From Flavobacterium sp. (lineage in GTDB: Bacteria > Bacteroidota > Bacteroidia > Flavobacteriales > Flavobacteriaceae): 64,000 bases of DNA. The DNA lies in the NCBI GenBank assembly GCA_029946065.1, contig JAQSDU010000014.1, forward strand, positions 179,160-243,159, written 5' to 3'. Below, in pieces: positions 51,455 through 60,246 of the stretch. Below the pieces are notes generated by a model. That model ran no database searches, was not told where the DNA came from, and saw only the letters and a list, made by a program, of their open reading frames with translations. How positions within the stretch are numbered: the stretch's first letter is position 1; each line of letters begins with the position of its first letter. The position numbers were made by a program, and so were the translations under genes.

Positions 51455-52686
51455 TTAATTTTAAAGAAAGTGAAATTGGAAAAATTCCAATTGATTGGAA
51501 TTATGAGCCATTAGAGTCGTTTTTCGAATTAATAACTTATGGTTTTACAAATCCAATGCCTACTACTGAAATAGGTCCATATATGATTACTGCAAAAGAT
51601 ATTAATGATGGAAGAATAAAATATGAAAGTGCCCGAAAAACTTCTGAAGATGCTTTTATTAATTTATTGACAGATAAAAGTAGGCCTAAAAAGAATGATA
51701 TTCTTATCACAAAAGATGCTAGCATCGGAAGAGTAGCTATTGTTAAAAATGAAAATTTATGCATTAATCAATCTGTTGCTTTAATTCGGCCAAATAAAAG
51801 AATCAGACCACTATTCTTAAAGTATTTGCTTGAAGCTCCTAATTATCAAAAATTAATATACAGGGATGCAAGCGGGTCGACAATTTTACATATTTATATT
51901 ACAAGAATAAATAAGATGTTAATTGCTGTACCATCATTAAAAGAACAAGATGAAATAGTAAAAGTTGTGCATATTTTGCAAGAAAAAATCGAACTGCTCC
52001 AAGCCCAAAATAAAATTCTTAAAACGACTGCTAAAACTATTTTTAACGAATGGTTTGACAAGTATGATATAAGTGATGATTTGCCTGAAGGATGGAGAAT
52101 TGGTAAGTTGAGAGAAATAGTAGAAATAAAAAACGGTTTTGCTTTCAAAAGTAATGATTATGTTGAAAAAGGAGTTCCGATAGTAAGAACAACAAATTTT
52201 AAAAATGGTTCTATAATATTAGATTCACCTGTATTTCTAACGCCAGAAAAATCTACAATGTATGATTCTTTTAAACTTAATAAATTTGATTTTTTATTAG
52301 TTATGGTTGGTGCCAGTATTGGTAAAAATGTAATTACTCCATCACATATTTTACCAGCATTACAAAATCAGAATATGTGGAATTTTAAAGCTCATAAACC
52401 AATTTTTACATTCTATAACATTTTGGCTTTAAAAAAACTTATAAGAGAGCAATTAAATTCTGCAAGTGGAAGTGCAAGAGATTTTTTTAGAAAAGATCAT
52501 TTTTACAATGTTGAAATATTAATTCCAGAAATTAATACACTTGAAAAATTTAATAAAATAGCAGAACCAATGTATAATAAAATTGACTTTAATCATTTTC
52601 AAATTCAAACTCTTATCGAAACACGGGATAAATTATTACCGAAGTTAATGACTGGTGAAATCCGTATAAATGAATTTAAAGATTAG
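51451..52686 (+). CDS. hsdS: Type I restriction-modification specificity subunit HsdS
   Basis: The 411-residue protein has two target-recognition domains, each followed by a long helix: the first ends with EKIELLQAQNKILKTTAKTI, the second with QTLIETRDKLLPKLMTGEIR, the usual HsdS C-terminus. Repeated TRD starts read IGKIPIDWNYEPLESF and LPEGWRIGKLREIVEI. Two full TRDs give a bipartite DNA site. The sequence is AT-rich. Only three bases separate it from the next gene, which is not a restriction subunit. Confidence 0.95.
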   Translation: MINFKESEIGKIPIDWNYEPLESFFELITYGFTNPMPTTEIGPYMITAKDINDGRIKYESARKTSEDAFINLLTDKSRPKKNDILITKDASIGRVAIVKNENLCINQSVALIRPNKRIRPLFLKYLLEAPNYQKLIYRDASGSTILHIYITRINKMLIAVPSLKEQDEIVKVVHILQEKIELLQAQNKILKTTAKTIFNEWFDKYDISDDLPEGWRIGKLREIVEIKNGFAFKSNDYVEKGVPIVRTTNFKNGSIILDSPVFLTPEKSTMYDSFKLNKFDFLLVMVGASIGKNVITPSHILPALQNQNMWNFKAHKPIFTFYNILALKKLIREQLNSASGSARDFFRKDHFYNVEILIPEINTLEKFNKIAEPMYNKIDFNHFQIQTLIETRDKLLPKLMTGEIRINEFKD

Positions 52687-52689
52687 TAT

Positions 52690-53694
52690 ATGAAAGAGAA
52701 AGTCATTTTTGATACTAACTTTTTATTTAATAAAGTGGCCTCTTCATTTTTTGGAAACAGGGAAGAGTTAACATCCTTTAGTAGTGATGTCGATATAATT
52801 TTACCAGAGATTGTCCTTGAAGAATTGGAAGCAAAGTACATAAGGATTTTTGAAGATGATAAAGGGCGATTTGTAAAAACATTGTTATCAAACATTGTGG
52901 AGCATAACACAAATGAAATAATTATTGAGAATAGTATTAAAGAATTGATAAACAATGAAAACATTCCTTACACAGTTATAGAATTAAAAGATTACAGCAT
53001 ACTACCTGAAATTAAGAAATTAGCAATAAAGAAACAATCGCCATTTGAAGTTGGCGAAGGTACTGACAAAGGATTTAAAGACGCCTATATTTATTTTACT
53101 ATTCTTGAATTTATTCAAAATCTTTCAGATAAATATGTATTCGTATGCTCTAAAGACAAAAGATTCAAGAAAGCCTTTGAGGTTCATCCAAACATTATTT
53201 CTATCGAGTCTTATGAGGATTTTAAAAAACACAGCATACTTTATTATTTCGACGATTATTTTGTTCAAAAAATAAATGAAGTGTTAGGGTTGAGTATAAT
53301 AAGGGATAACATTAAAGAATATTGGTATAACCTCAATGAAAACAAAGTTGTTTTGGTTGAGTATGACGGACAAGAATTTGTGGTAGAAACTGATTCTGGA
53401 GAAATCATAAATTCCTGTAATAGATCAAGTTATATCGCTGAAATCGGCGAGTTGGTAAACTCTAATAGTTTTCGACAAACCCACAGAACGGTAAAAGTTA
53501 TTGCGGAATTTGTTGATTTCTTATCTAATAATGAAACAATTAAAATACTAGAAGCATCTTATAGAAATCCTGAAATCAGAAGGATCATTAAAGATTATGA
53601 TGTAAAGCAATTTATAGGTAATTTATTTGATGCCAAAAAAGATTTAATAACAGATGAGGAAGCGTTATCTTTCTTAATAGAAACATTTGAATAA
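52690..53694 (+). CDS. PIN-like domain nuclease embedded in the hsd operon
   Basis: The 334-residue protein begins MKEKVIFDTNFLFNK; Asp8 and Asn10 are the first acidic/polar pair of PIN nucleases. IILPEIVLEELEAKYI provides the conserved Glu, and YVFVCSKDKRFKKAF supplies the next acidic position, so residues 1-165 form a PIN-type (DUF4935-like) fold. The rest is not recognised. PIN domains are mostly Mg-dependent RNases and are common in toxins. It is placed three bases after hsdS and five before mcrB, so it must be made with the restriction proteins. It could be an RNase released when restriction fails, or a partner of McrBC. Confidence 0.75.
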   Translation: MKEKVIFDTNFLFNKVASSFFGNREELTSFSSDVDIILPEIVLEELEAKYIRIFEDDKGRFVKTLLSNIVEHNTNEIIIENSIKELINNENIPYTVIELKDYSILPEIKKLAIKKQSPFEVGEGTDKGFKDAYIYFTILEFIQNLSDKYVFVCSKDKRFKKAFEVHPNIISIESYEDFKKHSILYYFDDYFVQKINEVLGLSIIRDNIKEYWYNLNENKVVLVEYDGQEFVVETDSGEIINSCNRSSYIAEIGELVNSNSFRQTHRTVKVIAEFVDFLSNNETIKILEASYRNPEIRRIIKDYDVKQFIGNLFDAKKDLITDEEALSFLIETFE

Positions 53695-53699
53695 TTATT

Positions 53700-55517
53700 A
53701 TGCAAAATGAATTTCTAAATATTAAGACAAAGGAATATGTTTACGAATTGTATAGCCAATTCATTGAACATTGTCTACTACAGGACAATTCAATCCTGAC
53801 CAATGAAAGTGATATATTTTCTATTTCTAATTTGTTTAAAGTAAAAACCTATTTTCTTGATGCTGCTATTGAAGGAAGCGGACCAAGTTATTGGGACAAG
53901 ATAAAATTGCAATTTCAAAATGCAAATTATGAAGAGCGTTTATGTTTTGCGCATTTAAATTGGCTTTGGTACCTTCCTGCAAATGACATTAGGTCAGACA
54001 CCAAAAGAGATACGCCCTATTTGATTTTAGATGGTGAAGAGTTTAAAATACGTTTTGCTACGTCAAAAAAAGACGGATATTTCCCGGAAGTTGGTGTTGG
54101 TTCTGCTGGTCAGTACCATAAAACCAATAAACCTATGGAGATTAACTATTTGCTAATACTATGTATTTTAACAAAGCAAGAAGTTGCAAAGGGAATCATT
54201 ACATCAGCTGAAGAGGTAAATGCTTTTATAATTGAAAATTCAGACAAGGTTTTTGATACTAATAAATTTAATATTCCCGAAAAAGAATATAAAATTTTAA
54301 AAAGCAGGGCATTTTCTATGGAAAGCCTGATGCTACATTTAGCGAAACCTAGCTACTATCAGGCAATTGCTTCAATGCAACATAAATTAGCTATAAAATC
54401 AAATTTCCTGTCATTATTGGAAGATGTAGTAAATGATAAAGAATATAGTACTATAGATGATGACATCTACCTCATAAAACAAGAGCTGGAAAAATTGGGG
54501 ATTAGCGATAGTTTTTATGCAGAGCATTTGTGGCCAATATGGAATAAAGGACTGCATAATGTTTCTGAGGATATTATGTTTTTGCAGTACAAAAAGGCTC
54601 TGGTTTATTATGGGCCTCCAGGAACCGGAAAAACTCACGCTGCAATAGGATTGTCAAAGGCATTTATAACCAACCATTATCTGCACAAAAAGGAAAATCT
54701 AAAAAACTACTTTGTAAAGGGTTTGGAAAATATTGACAGCAGAATTCATAACTTACAATTTAACCCAAATACTTCTTATGAAGATTTTATTGCCGGATAT
54801 CAATTAAGGGCAACAGAAAATGGTTCTGAGACGGTAGCTGTAAAAGGTCAATTGTTTGATATTATAGAAAAAGCAAATAGTGAAATCCAAACCACAGATA
54901 AAGAAGGTAACGTTAAATTACCACATGTACTTATATTGGATGAGATTAATAGGGTTGATCTGTCGCGAGTATTTGGCGAGTTATTTTCGGCAATGGAATA
55001 CCGCCACAAATCCATTAAAACAGCTATTAAAGGTATCGAATTAGCCATTCCCGATAATTTATATATCATTGGTACCATGAACGAAATTGACTTTTCAGTA
55101 GAACGGTTGGATTTTGCTTTAAGACGTCGTTTTGTGTGGAAATTTAAAGGGTATGATGAAAATGCTTTAAGAGAAATGCTTCAGTATTTTAATAATGACC
55201 GTTTCGAAACAAATAAGGATCAATTTATTGATTGTTGTTCTGCGCTGAACAGATATATAAGTACCGATATCGAGGAGTTAGGAGAATCCTATCAGATTGG
55301 GCATGCTTTTTTTGCAGAGCTTTCCAAAATATACAAGGAACATTATGATTTAATTGGAAAAGGAAAATCCAAAGACAAACTTTTTAGAGAAGCTAAAGAT
55401 ATTTTGTGGGAGATATCAATAAAACCAATGTTGGAAGCATTTTTAGGCAATACAGATAAAGCAAGTATGAAGGCCTATATCGAAAGAAGTCATAAATTAT
55501 TCAGTAGTGGAAAATAG
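53700..55517 (+). CDS. mcrB: McrB-like AAA+ GTPase/ATPase
   Basis: The 605-residue protein has an AAA+ motor: Walker A GPPGTGKTHAA at 305-312, Walker B HVLILDEINRVDLSRVFG (Asp414, Glu415), and the McrB signature IIGTMNEIDFSVERLDFALRRRF at about 456-478, shown here as GTMNEIDFSVERLD. McrB normally uses MNTADRS at this place. The N-terminal 300 residues are not the EcoMcrB methyl-binding domain and may carry a different DNA-recognition fold. Its stop overlaps the mcrC-like start by 11 bases. It is expected to translocate on DNA with the nuclease subunit McrC. Confidence 0.9.
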   Translation: MQNEFLNIKTKEYVYELYSQFIEHCLLQDNSILTNESDIFSISNLFKVKTYFLDAAIEGSGPSYWDKIKLQFQNANYEERLCFAHLNWLWYLPANDIRSDTKRDTPYLILDGEEFKIRFATSKKDGYFPEVGVGSAGQYHKTNKPMEINYLLILCILTKQEVAKGIITSAEEVNAFIIENSDKVFDTNKFNIPEKEYKILKSRAFSMESLMLHLAKPSYYQAIASMQHKLAIKSNFLSLLEDVVNDKEYSTIDDDIYLIKQELEKLGISDSFYAEHLWPIWNKGLHNVSEDIMFLQYKKALVYYGPPGTGKTHAAIGLSKAFITNHYLHKKENLKNYFVKGLENIDSRIHNLQFNPNTSYEDFIAGYQLRATENGSETVAVKGQLFDIIEKANSEIQTTDKEGNVKLPHVLILDEINRVDLSRVFGELFSAMEYRHKSIKTAIKGIELAIPDNLYIIGTMNEIDFSVERLDFALRRRFVWKFKGYDENALREMLQYFNNDRFETNKDQFIDCCSALNRYISTDIEELGESYQIGHAFFAELSKIYKEHYDLIGKGKSKDKLFREAKDILWEISIKPMLEAFLGNTDKASMKAYIERSHKLFSSGK

Positions 55518-56832
55518 CATTATTTATTTGCCGCCGGTTAAAGATTGCTCCTATCTAGATATAGAAGCCAATTTAGCCATTAGGATAAATGAATGCTTTA
55601 CAAGTAAAAATGTTTTTAGAATAAGTAACACGCTAAAAGAAGAAGAAGAAGAATTACCTGTATTAAGCTACGACTATGTAAAGAAAAAATGGATTACGGG
55701 CAGGTATATTGGTAAAATATTTTTTAAGCATTTGCACCACGACTATTGTTTTGAGATTCAACCACGCTTTGGTAATACAACAGTAATGCATTTGTTAGAA
55801 GAGATTTTTAATATAAAATTAGCAAATAGCAATTCCAGCAGCAAATTACAAAATAGTTCACAAAATGAACTTATTAAAAAACTCATTAGTTTTATTTGGG
55901 TAAAACAATTAAGTAAGGCTAATATACACGGCTTGCCAAAACATAAAGTAAAAATACAGTATAAAGAAAGTACAATTAAAGGGCGTATTGATATACGAAA
56001 AAGTTTTTTGCCTATTTATAATGAGAAGCTTCTTGTTTCTGAACGCAACGAAAAACAAATTGACACAGTTATTTTAAGCATTCTGAATAAAGCCTACAAG
56101 GTTTTGTCCAAGAAGTATTATTTAACTCAAAATATGCTTTCAGAAAGTGTTATTGAAATGATCAATAGCAGTTCTGATTTTCATAACATTTCAATTACAG
56201 AGAGCCAATATAGAAATATAAAATATGGCTCGATGTATATTAACTATAAAGATATTGTCGATTTTTCATGGAATATAATACAACGTAAACAGAATGATTT
56301 ATCGCCAGAACAATCAACAAACAATGGGGATGCATTATTCTTAGATATGGCTGAAATTTGGGAGAGATATTTAATGACCATCTTTAAGAAGCAATATGGT
56401 AAAGACGGCTGGCAAGTATATTCTACTAAGTTTACCATTTACAACAACCAGTATTTTAAAAGAGGATTGATTCCGGATATTATAATTGAAAAAGAAAATA
56501 AGGTTGTTGTGCTAGATGCGAAGTATAAAAATATGAGTAATAATTGGAATGATTATGATAGATCAGATTTTTTCCAAATACATACATACGGTTCTTATAT
56601 GGAAGCGCATCATAAAAAGGTCATTGGCATAGGCCTATTGTATCCATTAAATGAAAATATGAATTTGGAACAGCTTGAAAATAATTTGTCTGATAATTTA
56701 TTTGGTGAAACGGATCACACAACATGGTTTAAAGTAGATGGCATTAAATTGTCAGAGAAAGTAGAAGAACTCACTTACTATAAAAATGCTTTTTTAGAAA
56801 GATTTGACGAAAAGCTAAGTATTCCATTATAA
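55507..56832 (+). CDS. mcrC: McrC-like PD-(D/E)xK nuclease subunit
   Basis: The 441-residue protein has the McrC N-terminal part (YLDIEANLAIRINECF, KKWITGRYIGKIFFKHLHH) and a C-terminal restriction nuclease core: Asp324 in LIPDIIIEKENKVVVLDAKY, with Asp337 and Lys339 as the D-x-K. The start is a GTG that overlaps the mcrB stop by 11 bases; an ATG is not available nearby. McrC supplies the cutting activity driven by McrB. The hsdR gene follows after 13 bp. Confidence 0.9.
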   Translation: MENSIIYLPPVKDCSYLDIEANLAIRINECFTSKNVFRISNTLKEEEEELPVLSYDYVKKKWITGRYIGKIFFKHLHHDYCFEIQPRFGNTTVMHLLEEIFNIKLANSNSSSKLQNSSQNELIKKLISFIWVKQLSKANIHGLPKHKVKIQYKESTIKGRIDIRKSFLPIYNEKLLVSERNEKQIDTVILSILNKAYKVLSKKYYLTQNMLSESVIEMINSSSDFHNISITESQYRNIKYGSMYINYKDIVDFSWNIIQRKQNDLSPEQSTNNGDALFLDMAEIWERYLMTIFKKQYGKDGWQVYSTKFTIYNNQYFKRGLIPDIIIEKENKVVVLDAKYKNMSNNWNDYDRSDFFQIHTYGSYMEAHHKKVIGIGLLYPLNENMNLEQLENNLSDNLFGETDHTTWFKVDGIKLSEKVEELTYYKNAFLERFDEKLSIPL

Positions 56833-56845
56833 GTTAAAATAAATA

Positions 56846-59800
56846 ATGAAAGAACTATCGGAAGACATAATAGAACAATCTTTAATAACCCAATTGCGAC
56901 AACAAGGTTATAACTATTTTTATGGTCCGGACATCGCGCCGTATAGTGATAATCCTCAAAGAGAAAACTTTGCTTCTGTAATCTTGGAAAATCATTTTAA
57001 AAAATGTATAAAAAGGCTTAATCCAACATTGCCAGAGTCTGCACGAGTTGAAGCCTTTCAAAAAGTAATCAATTTAGGTACTGAAGATATTATGGAGAAC
57101 AACGAGCGTTTCCATAACCATCTTACCAATGGTGTTACAGTAGAATACACTAAAGGCGAAAACACTATTGGTATTCCGGTTACTTTATTAGATACTGAAA
57201 ATATAGAAAACAATAGTTTTTGGGTTGTCAATCAATTAGTAGTCAAAGAAAACAATAATGAAAAACGTTTTGATGTAGTCATTTATATCAATGGTTTACC
57301 ATTGGTTTTTATAGAATTAAAAAATGCTACAGATGAAAAAGCAACAGTACTAAAAGCATTTCAACAAATACAAACCTATAAAAGTACCGTTCCAAGTATT
57401 TTTTATTACAATGCACTTTGTGTTATTTCTGATGGTATAGATGCCAAAGCATCTAGTGTCTCTGCTCCTTTTTCAAGATATTTACCTTGGAAAGCACCAA
57501 AACAAGAAGTAATAGAAATTAAAACCGAGTTGCAAATTCTAACAGAACATATGTTAGATAGAAAAACATTAGTAGAATTAATTCGCTATTGTACTGTTTT
57601 TGAATCGGAGGAAATGAAAGACCAAAAAACAGGTTTAATTTTTCAAACAAAAGTTAAGAAAGTAGCGGCGTATCATCAATATTATGCAGTACAAAAAGCA
57701 GTTGCACAGACTATAAGAGCTACTCACAGCAAAGACGGAGATAGAAAAGCAGGCGTAGTTTGGCACACACAAGGAAGCGGTAAATCGTTAACTATGGTTT
57801 TTTATAGCGGACAAATTATTACGCATCCATTAATGGAAAATCCAACCATTGTAATGTTAACCGACCGTAATGATTTAGATGACCAATTATTTGGAACTTT
57901 TGGAAATTGTGTTGGCTTGTTACGTCAAAAACCCATTCAAGCAGAAAACAGAGAACACATCAAAAAACTATTAAAAGTTTCAGGTGGTGGTGTAATCTTT
58001 ACAACCATTCAAAAATTCTCACCTGAAACAGGAAATGTTTACGATACGTTATCCGAACGAACCAACATAGTTGTAGTTGCCGATGAAGCACACCGAAGTC
58101 AATATGGTTTTGTAGGTAAAGAGTTTGAAACCAAAGATGGTATGGAAACACGCTATGGTAATGCTAAATACTTACGTGATGCTTTGCCTAATGCTTCTTA
58201 CATAGGATTTACAGGAACACCAATAGAAAAAGAAGACAAATCTACACCAGCAGTATTTGGTGATTATATAGATGTGTATGACATTAAACAAGCCGTTGAC
58301 GATGGCGCAACTGTGCCTATTAGTTATGAATCACGTTTAATAAAAATCAAATTAGACGATGCCACAACAGCTACAATAGATGCTGAAATCAACGCCATAT
58401 CTGATGCTACCGAAGAACAATTAGAAAAAGCCAAACAGAAAGTAGCCACTATTGATGCGGTTGTAGGACATCCTGACCGATTGAAAGACATTGCTAAAGA
58501 CATTGTTACCCATTTTGAAAAACGTCAAGAAGTGTTCGAAGGTAAGGCAATGATTGTTTGTATGACTAGAACGATATGTGCTAAATTATATCAAGAGATT
58601 ATCGCTTTAAAACCTGAATGGCATAATACAAATATTGACAAAGGAAAAATTAAGGTTGTAATGACTAGTTCTTCTGATGATATTGCTTTGTTACAACCAC
58701 ATCATACTACCAAGAAACAGCGCAAAGATTTAGCTACTAGAATGAAAGACCCTAATGATGAACTGAAATTAGTTATTGTTAGGGATATGTGGCTTACTGG
58801 ATTTGATGCCCCAAGTTTAAACACAATGTACATCGATAAAAAAATGCAAGGTGCTAATTTGATGCAAGCCATTGCAAGAGTAAATCGAGTTTATAAAGAC
58901 AAACCAGGAGGATTAATTGTAGATTATATAGGAATTGGACAAGATTTGAGAAACGCAATGGCAATCTATCTACAAAGTGGCGGTGAAGGAATACCAATAT
59001 TTGATATAAAAGAAGCTATTGCAGGAATGAAAGAGAAGTTTGAGGTAATAGAGCAAATGTTCAATGGCTATAATTTTAAAGCCTATTTTGGTTCAGAAAC
59101 GGCTCAAAAGTTACAAGTGTTATTGGGTGCTCAAAACTTTATATTATCGAGTGACACCTTAAAAGACCGTTTTTTAAAAGAAGTTACTTTACTTTCAAGA
59201 CTATTCGCAATGTCGATTCCAAGTGCAGATGCAGATAGAATAAAAGATGGCGTAGCATTTTTTCAAGCCGTAAAGTCAAGAATAAACAAGTTCAATAGTA
59301 ATGGCGTAAAATCAGACTACGAAGTAGAAACTGCCATTAAACAAATTGTAGATGAAGCATTGTCAAGCGATGGTGTTATTGACATATTTGAAGCAGCAGG
59401 AATAAAAGCGCCCTCGGTAGGTATTTTATCAGATGAGTTTTTGTTGGAAGTAAAAAATATGCAACAAAAAAATGTTGCATTTGAATTACTTAAAAAACTA
59501 TTGAGTGACGAGGTGAAAGTTCGCAAAACAAAAAATCTAGTTCAAGGTAAGAAGTTTTCCGAAATGTTAGAATCAGTTGTGAAGCGTTACCATAACAATC
59601 AAATTGATTCTGCACAAGTATTACATGAACTCTCGGAGATTGCTAAAGAAATGCGATTAGAAGATAAGAAGTCAAAAGATTTAGGTTTAACACCTGAAGA
59701 ATATGCTTTTTACAGTGTTTTAAATGATAATGCTTCAACGTCCTTTTTAGACGATAACAAAATGAAGGAATTGATTCATACTATTGTTGATGTAATCAGA

Positions 59801-59971
59801 AAAAATGCAACTGTTGATTGGAGTAAAAGGGATGATGTAAGAGCACAATTGCGTTTAACTGTAAAAAAGATATTGATGCGCTATGGTTATCCTCCAGATG
59901 TTGCTAAAATGGAAGCGGATCGCGTCATTGCGCAGAGTGAATCGCTGGCAGATATTTTTTCTAGGGATTGA
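56846..59971 (+). CDS. hsdR: Type I restriction endonuclease subunit HsdR
   Basis: The 1041-residue protein has the type I nuclease core with Asp143, Glu157 and Lys159 in FDVVIYINGLPLVFIELK and the QIQTYK motif at about 174-179, then a superfamily 2 translocase with Walker A HTQGSGKSLTM (308-314), DEAH at 413-416 in VVADEAHRSQYG, and motif VI NLMQAIARVNRVY. It translocates DNA and cuts away from unmodified sites. Length fits the family. It is the last gene of the operon and is separated from hsdMS by about 4.2 kb of PIN-McrBC genes. Confidence 0.97.
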   Translation: MKELSEDIIEQSLITQLRQQGYNYFYGPDIAPYSDNPQRENFASVILENHFKKCIKRLNPTLPESARVEAFQKVINLGTEDIMENNERFHNHLTNGVTVEYTKGENTIGIPVTLLDTENIENNSFWVVNQLVVKENNNEKRFDVVIYINGLPLVFIELKNATDEKATVLKAFQQIQTYKSTVPSIFYYNALCVISDGIDAKASSVSAPFSRYLPWKAPKQEVIEIKTELQILTEHMLDRKTLVELIRYCTVFESEEMKDQKTGLIFQTKVKKVAAYHQYYAVQKAVAQTIRATHSKDGDRKAGVVWHTQGSGKSLTMVFYSGQIITHPLMENPTIVMLTDRNDLDDQLFGTFGNCVGLLRQKPIQAENREHIKKLLKVSGGGVIFTTIQKFSPETGNVYDTLSERTNIVVVADEAHRSQYGFVGKEFETKDGMETRYGNAKYLRDALPNASYIGFTGTPIEKEDKSTPAVFGDYIDVYDIKQAVDDGATVPISYESRLIKIKLDDATTATIDAEINAISDATEEQLEKAKQKVATIDAVVGHPDRLKDIAKDIVTHFEKRQEVFEGKAMIVCMTRTICAKLYQEIIALKPEWHNTNIDKGKIKVVMTSSSDDIALLQPHHTTKKQRKDLATRMKDPNDELKLVIVRDMWLTGFDAPSLNTMYIDKKMQGANLMQAIARVNRVYKDKPGGLIVDYIGIGQDLRNAMAIYLQSGGEGIPIFDIKEAIAGMKEKFEVIEQMFNGYNFKAYFGSETAQKLQVLLGAQNFILSSDTLKDRFLKEVTLLSRLFAMSIPSADADRIKDGVAFFQAVKSRINKFNSNGVKSDYEVETAIKQIVDEALSSDGVIDIFEAAGIKAPSVGILSDEFLLEVKNMQQKNVAFELLKKLLSDEVKVRKTKNLVQGKKFSEMLESVVKRYHNNQIDSAQVLHELSEIAKEMRLEDKKSKDLGLTPEEYAFYSVLNDNASTSFLDDNKMKELIHTIVDVIRKNATVDWSKRDDVRAQLRLTVKKILMRYGYPPDVAKMEADRVIAQSESLADIFSRD

Positions 59972-60061
59972 AATGGGATACTAACATTGAAATATATCGC
60001 TCGAAACAAATAAGCATTTCTAGTTTATTTTCAACAATTTTCCACATACTCCACCGCTATC

Positions 60062-60200
60062 CCCCCGCTATCGCGCGAATCCTTTCCCGTGAAACAATAA
60101 TTCTAATTTAAAATCACAAAGTAATCGGGATAAAAGAATTACTGAAAATTTTTTATTTTTTCGGGACTTTCTTTTGACACCATGCAAAAGGATTCGCACC
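60062..60200 (+). repeat. 140-bp flanking repeat, copy 1
   Basis: Runs from CCCCCGCTATCGCGCGAATC to AAAAGGATTCGCACC. Its ends contain an 11-bp inverted pair, GCGAATCCTTT / AAAGGATTCGC. The middle, with AAAGTAATCGGGATAAAAG, is identical in copy 2. Confidence 0.7.
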
Positions 60201-60246
60201 TTTACTTTTGCATCGGCTATATACCCAAATATCAAAAAACACTTAT

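Noticed and set aside
49946..59971. BREX or DISARM system
   Set aside because: No PglX, PglZ, BrxC or DrmA/B-like protein is present; all genes are explained by type I RM, McrBC and a PIN nuclease.
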